Virus record (IMG/VR): IMGVR_UViG_3300007765_000043
Location: 1 to 26,347 of that record
DNA from: a virus
DNA: 26,347 bases
Strand: one strand, 5' to 3'
This document shows, piece after piece, positions 24,043 to 26,347 of this stretch. The translations under genes and the position numbers were made by a program. The stretch's first letter is position 1. Each line of letters begins with the position of its first letter. The notes under the pieces were generated by a model. That model was given only the letters and a program-made list of their open reading frames with translations. It searched no databases and had not been told where the DNA came from.

Positions 24043-26010
24043 TTAATAAGTACCTAATTTAACACCGCCGCTATATACTTCCTTGAGACCAAGGCGAGTA
24101 GTAGCTACGATAGTACGACGCTGACGTTCAACACTGTACTCACTATCTACCTTCATGCCACGTTGCATTGGCTTCAAGAAGTCACGAGTATTGAGTGCGA
24201 AGCCCCAAGCGTTACCTGCAGCATGTGCTGACTTAAATGCCTTACTAACTACGACCTTAGAACCATAAATGGAACCAACTTCACCTGTTAGTTTAGTTGC
24301 ATTAGATGCAGTAACTAAATTAGCATCCTGCCACTCTGGATCAGCCAGTAAATCATACCATGCATCCTTAGAAACAATATAGATAAGATCACTTGGATTC
24401 AGACCACGAACGCCCATTGCAGAACGCATAGCTAATAAGTTACCAGAACCAACAGTACCTGTAGTACCTACACTTGCTCCAGTAACACCGGTTCCTGCTT
24501 TACGGAACAGATCGTCAAAGTTAGTAGTAGGACCGCCATGAGTTGCAGTATCTGCACCACTAAATGCATATTCAATAGAATTACCTAAAGAACGGACCAG
24601 ATTAGCACGGATGATTGGAAGAATTGGAAGGATTGCATCTTCCTCAGCTTCATCATTCAAGTATGCCTTACCTGCCAACTTATAGGTGCGCAGAGTAGTA
24701 GAAGTAAGTTGAGTACTTTGCTCACTACCGGTAGAAGTAAGTGCACCACCAGCACCATTAGTAGCACCAAGGCGAGTTGAGGAATCTACCCAAGTAGCAT
24801 ACCCACCCTCAGGAACCTTAGGAATTACCATAGTCTGAGCATTCAGCTGAATCTCAGGAATAAGATTAGCAATTACTAACTCCTCTTGTACATCACGATA
24901 CAGATTAGTCTGTACCTGAGTTTCATACTCTGTAGTACTTGCAGAAGTTGGAATAAGAGCTCCATCTTGATTCTTCTCTAAGAGTAATGCCTTGCCGAAA
25001 TCAGTATCATCGATACGACGAGATAAAGCCTTAGATAAGAAGTATGCCTTCTCATAATCATCATAAGCAAGCTTTTCTTCACGATCACTACGATCAGCAA
25101 AAGTCATCTTGCTAGTACGCATAGCTTCGATCTCTTCGGCCTTAGCTTTTAATTCATCTTGTAAAGAACCAATAACAGTAGTCATATCTTCTTGCTTATC
25201 AAGAATACGCTTCTCTACATCTTGTACGAGCTTCTCAGCTCCTGTTAAACCTGCTTCAATAATAGCTTGCTTTTCAGCTTCTGAAGCAGCTGACTTCTCA
25301 GCAACATCCTTAGCAGCCTTTTCTTTAGCAGCTTCGGCTTCAGCAGTTTTCATAGCAATGCTAGTAGCAGTCTTTTCTGCGACTGAAGCCGCAAACTTTT
25401 GTAAATCTTCTGGTGTCATATTTAACTCCGTCTCTATTTCATCCTTATCGGATTCCATTACTTTTTCTTCCAATACTTCAGTAGCGTCTGCTTCTTTAGT
25501 ATCTTCAGTAGTAAATTCTTTTTTAAATTTCTCGTATTCTATGGTATCTTCAAAAGACTTAGCTATAGAAAATAGAGAATCCTGATTAGCCGGAACTGAA
25601 ACTACTGAAATTTCGTGTAGTTCTAAATCCGAAATTTTGAAGACATCAGATGCTGTATCATAATCTGCGTCTTTAACTTGAAAACCCACTGAGAATGCTC
25701 TCAGAATGCCTTCTTTAACCATATCATATACTTTACCAGCTGCTTTAGTAACAGTTGCATATACTTTTAGTCCATTTGCATCTACCGTTGTTTCTGTTAC
25801 TTTACCTATTGGTTGGCTATAATCATGGTTGAACAGGACAATAGGGTTCTTTAGATAATTATTTAATCCGCCTTTTGTCCATGCTTCTTCTGTGATAACA
25901 TCACCCACTCTATCTACAGAAGTAGTATTAGCGTAACCAGAAATCTTAATCCCAGTTTCATCTTCTTCTATAGATTTAATGCTTGATGTTATATGAAAAA
26001 GTTTATTCAT
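24043..26010 (-). CDS. Fused prohead protease, scaffold and HK97-type major capsid protein
   Basis: The product has 655 residues in one frame. Residues 1-150 are an HK97-family prohead protease: NPIVLFNHD with His62, LRAFSVGF with Ser107 and LELHEISVVSVP with Glu133 are the expected catalytic positions. Residues about 200-300 are a charged, alanine-rich coiled coil like the HK97 delta (scaffold) domain. From about residue 300 the HK97 capsid fold follows (DGALIPTSASTTEYETQVQ, MVIPKVPEGGYATWVDSS, AMGVRGLNPSDLIYIVSKDA). The start at 26010 has AGGAG overlapping the stop of the gene before. Arg codons change from AGA-rich in the protease to CGT/CGC in the capsid part. The capsid may also be started separately at Met198 (458 residues). 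In many phages these are two genes. Confidence 0.9.
   Translation of the reverse strand: MNKLFHITSSIKSIEEDETGIKISGYANTTSVDRVGDVITEEAWTKGGLNNYLKNPIVLFNHDYSQPIGKVTETTVDANGLKVYATVTKAAGKVYDMVKEGILRAFSVGFQVKDADYDTASDVFKISDLELHEISVVSVPANQDSLFSIAKSFEDTIEYEKFKKEFTTEDTKEADATEVLEEKVMESDKDEIETELNMTPEDLQKFAASVAEKTATSIAMKTAEAEAAKEKAAKDVAEKSAASEAEKQAIIEAGLTGAEKLVQDVEKRILDKQEDMTTVIGSLQDELKAKAEEIEAMRTSKMTFADRSDREEKLAYDDYEKAYFLSKALSRRIDDTDFGKALLLEKNQDGALIPTSASTTEYETQVQTNLYRDVQEELVIANLIPEIQLNAQTMVIPKVPEGGYATWVDSSTRLGATNGAGGALTSTGSEQSTQLTSTTLRTYKLAGKAYLNDEAEEDAILPILPIIRANLVRSLGNSIEYAFSGADTATHGGPTTNFDDLFRKAGTGVTGASVGTTGTVGSGNLLAMRSAMGVRGLNPSDLIYIVSKDAWYDLLADPEWQDANLVTASNATKLTGEVGSIYGSKVVVSKAFKSAHAAGNAWGFALNTRDFLKPMQRGMKVDSEYSVERQRRTIVATTRLGLKEVYSGGVKLGTY
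25417..25430 (-). promoter_or_regulatory. Internal ribosome binding site and ATG for separate capsid synthesis
   Basis: Within the fusion frame, GACGGAG is followed after TTAAAT by an in-frame ATG (25419-25417, Met198), a better spaced start signal than at many of the genes here. It lies between the protease and the coiled-coil scaffold. The same GACGGAG occurs before the first gene of the window at 26325. Confidence 0.6.
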
Positions 26011-26019
26011 TATAATCTC

Positions 26020-26325
26020 CTACAGTAAAGCATCTTCATCGGCTTTTGCTGCATCTGCCATCGCTTGCGCAAGTTTAGATTTTGCTGGAGCCTTTTTTGC
26101 TTCTGCTTTTACTTCGACAGCCTCCTTAATGGAAGGATTATTATCAAAAGATAATTTTCCTTTCATATAATTTGCCATTATATTATAGTTTCCGAACCAC
26201 TTTCTAATAGAATCTAATCTTACAGGAGCATTACGTCCTTCTAATTTATATTCATCTATACTAAGGATTCGTCCTTTTGCTTTAAAAAATCTTATTAAAA
26301 ACTTTATAGTTTGTGATCTACCCAT
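26020..26325 (-). CDS. Small protein with a repeat like those of HNH homing endonucleases
   Basis: The product has 101 residues. Residues 17-55 (KGRILSIDEYKLEG, then APVRLDSIRKWFGNYNIMAN) fit the pattern of the homing-endonuclease-associated DNA-binding repeat: G-R-x-S-x-x-E-Y, then a short stretch ending P-x-R-x-x-x-I-x-x-x-F-G-x-[YW]-N. A catalytic nuclease domain is absent. The C-terminal 40 residues are a Lys/Ala/Glu-rich tail. It lies directly upstream of the protease-capsid fusion, where the portal would normally be close. It could be a DNA-binding head or packaging accessory factor or a remnant of a mobile nuclease. The ATG has GACGGAG upstream, and an in-frame TGA three bases before it fixes the start. 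Function is not established. Confidence 0.45.
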   Translation of the reverse strand: MGRSQTIKFLIRFFKAKGRILSIDEYKLEGRNAPVRLDSIRKWFGNYNIMANYMKGKLSFDNNPSIKEAVEVKAEAKKAPAKSKLAQAMADAAKADEDALL

Positions 26326-26347
26326 TATTCATTATCTCCGTCATTAT

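Noticed and set aside
25109-25585. 158-residue plus-strand frame opposite the protease-capsid gene
   Set aside because: It lies opposite the coiled coil of an unmistakable gene, and its Ser/Ala-rich translation is what antisense of Ala/Glu/Lys codons gives.

Overview
The window is a block of structural (virion) genes from a tailed double-stranded DNA phage. Every convincing gene lies on the minus strand, so the biological order runs from the right edge (26347) to the left edge (1). The DNA is AT-rich, genes abut or overlap by 1 to 4 bases, and ribosome binding sites often sit in the stop codon of the gene before. A long tape measure gene, tail-tube genes and no sheath or contractile baseplate genes point to a siphovirus. 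The fibre families (GELAY-type N-termini, NTA-G-Y-AL repeats, Gly-Ser-Ser tracts, paired-Cys loops) are those I associate with marine phages of AT-rich bacterial hosts. That host assignment is inference.

Head module (26325 to 22915): a small protein resembling a homing-endonuclease-associated DNA-binding repeat; a 655-residue fusion of HK97-type prohead protease, coiled-coil scaffold and major capsid protein, with a strong internal ribosome binding site exactly where the capsid part could start; a rho-independent terminator with a UUCG loop; and a head-tail connector with a large Cys-containing insertion.

Tail module (22915 to 6183): a putative tail completion protein, a tail terminator, two consecutive tail-tube-like proteins, a tail assembly chaperone pair that looks joined by +1 frameshifting, a 1367-residue tape measure, a distal-tail candidate, a J-like tail hub of 1185 residues with fibronectin-like and duplicated beta modules, and a second 1183-residue tip or fibre protein with a collagen-like Gly-X-Y tract.

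Fibre module (6162 to 1): this starts with a near-consensus sigma70-type promoter and a perfect 18-bp palindrome. Then come seven small to large genes for adaptor and fibre proteins, the last running off the left edge inside 51-bp tandem repeats. A hairpin separates the 894-residue fibre gene from the next one.

The most notable signals are the internal capsid start, the putative +1 frameshift in the chaperones, the promoter plus palindrome before the fibre module, and a short Gly-Thr-x-Gly-Thr motif that recurs in nearly all exposed virion proteins but not in the tape measure, chaperones, tail terminator or protease. No portal, terminase, lysis, replication, integration, tRNA or CRISPR feature was seen.
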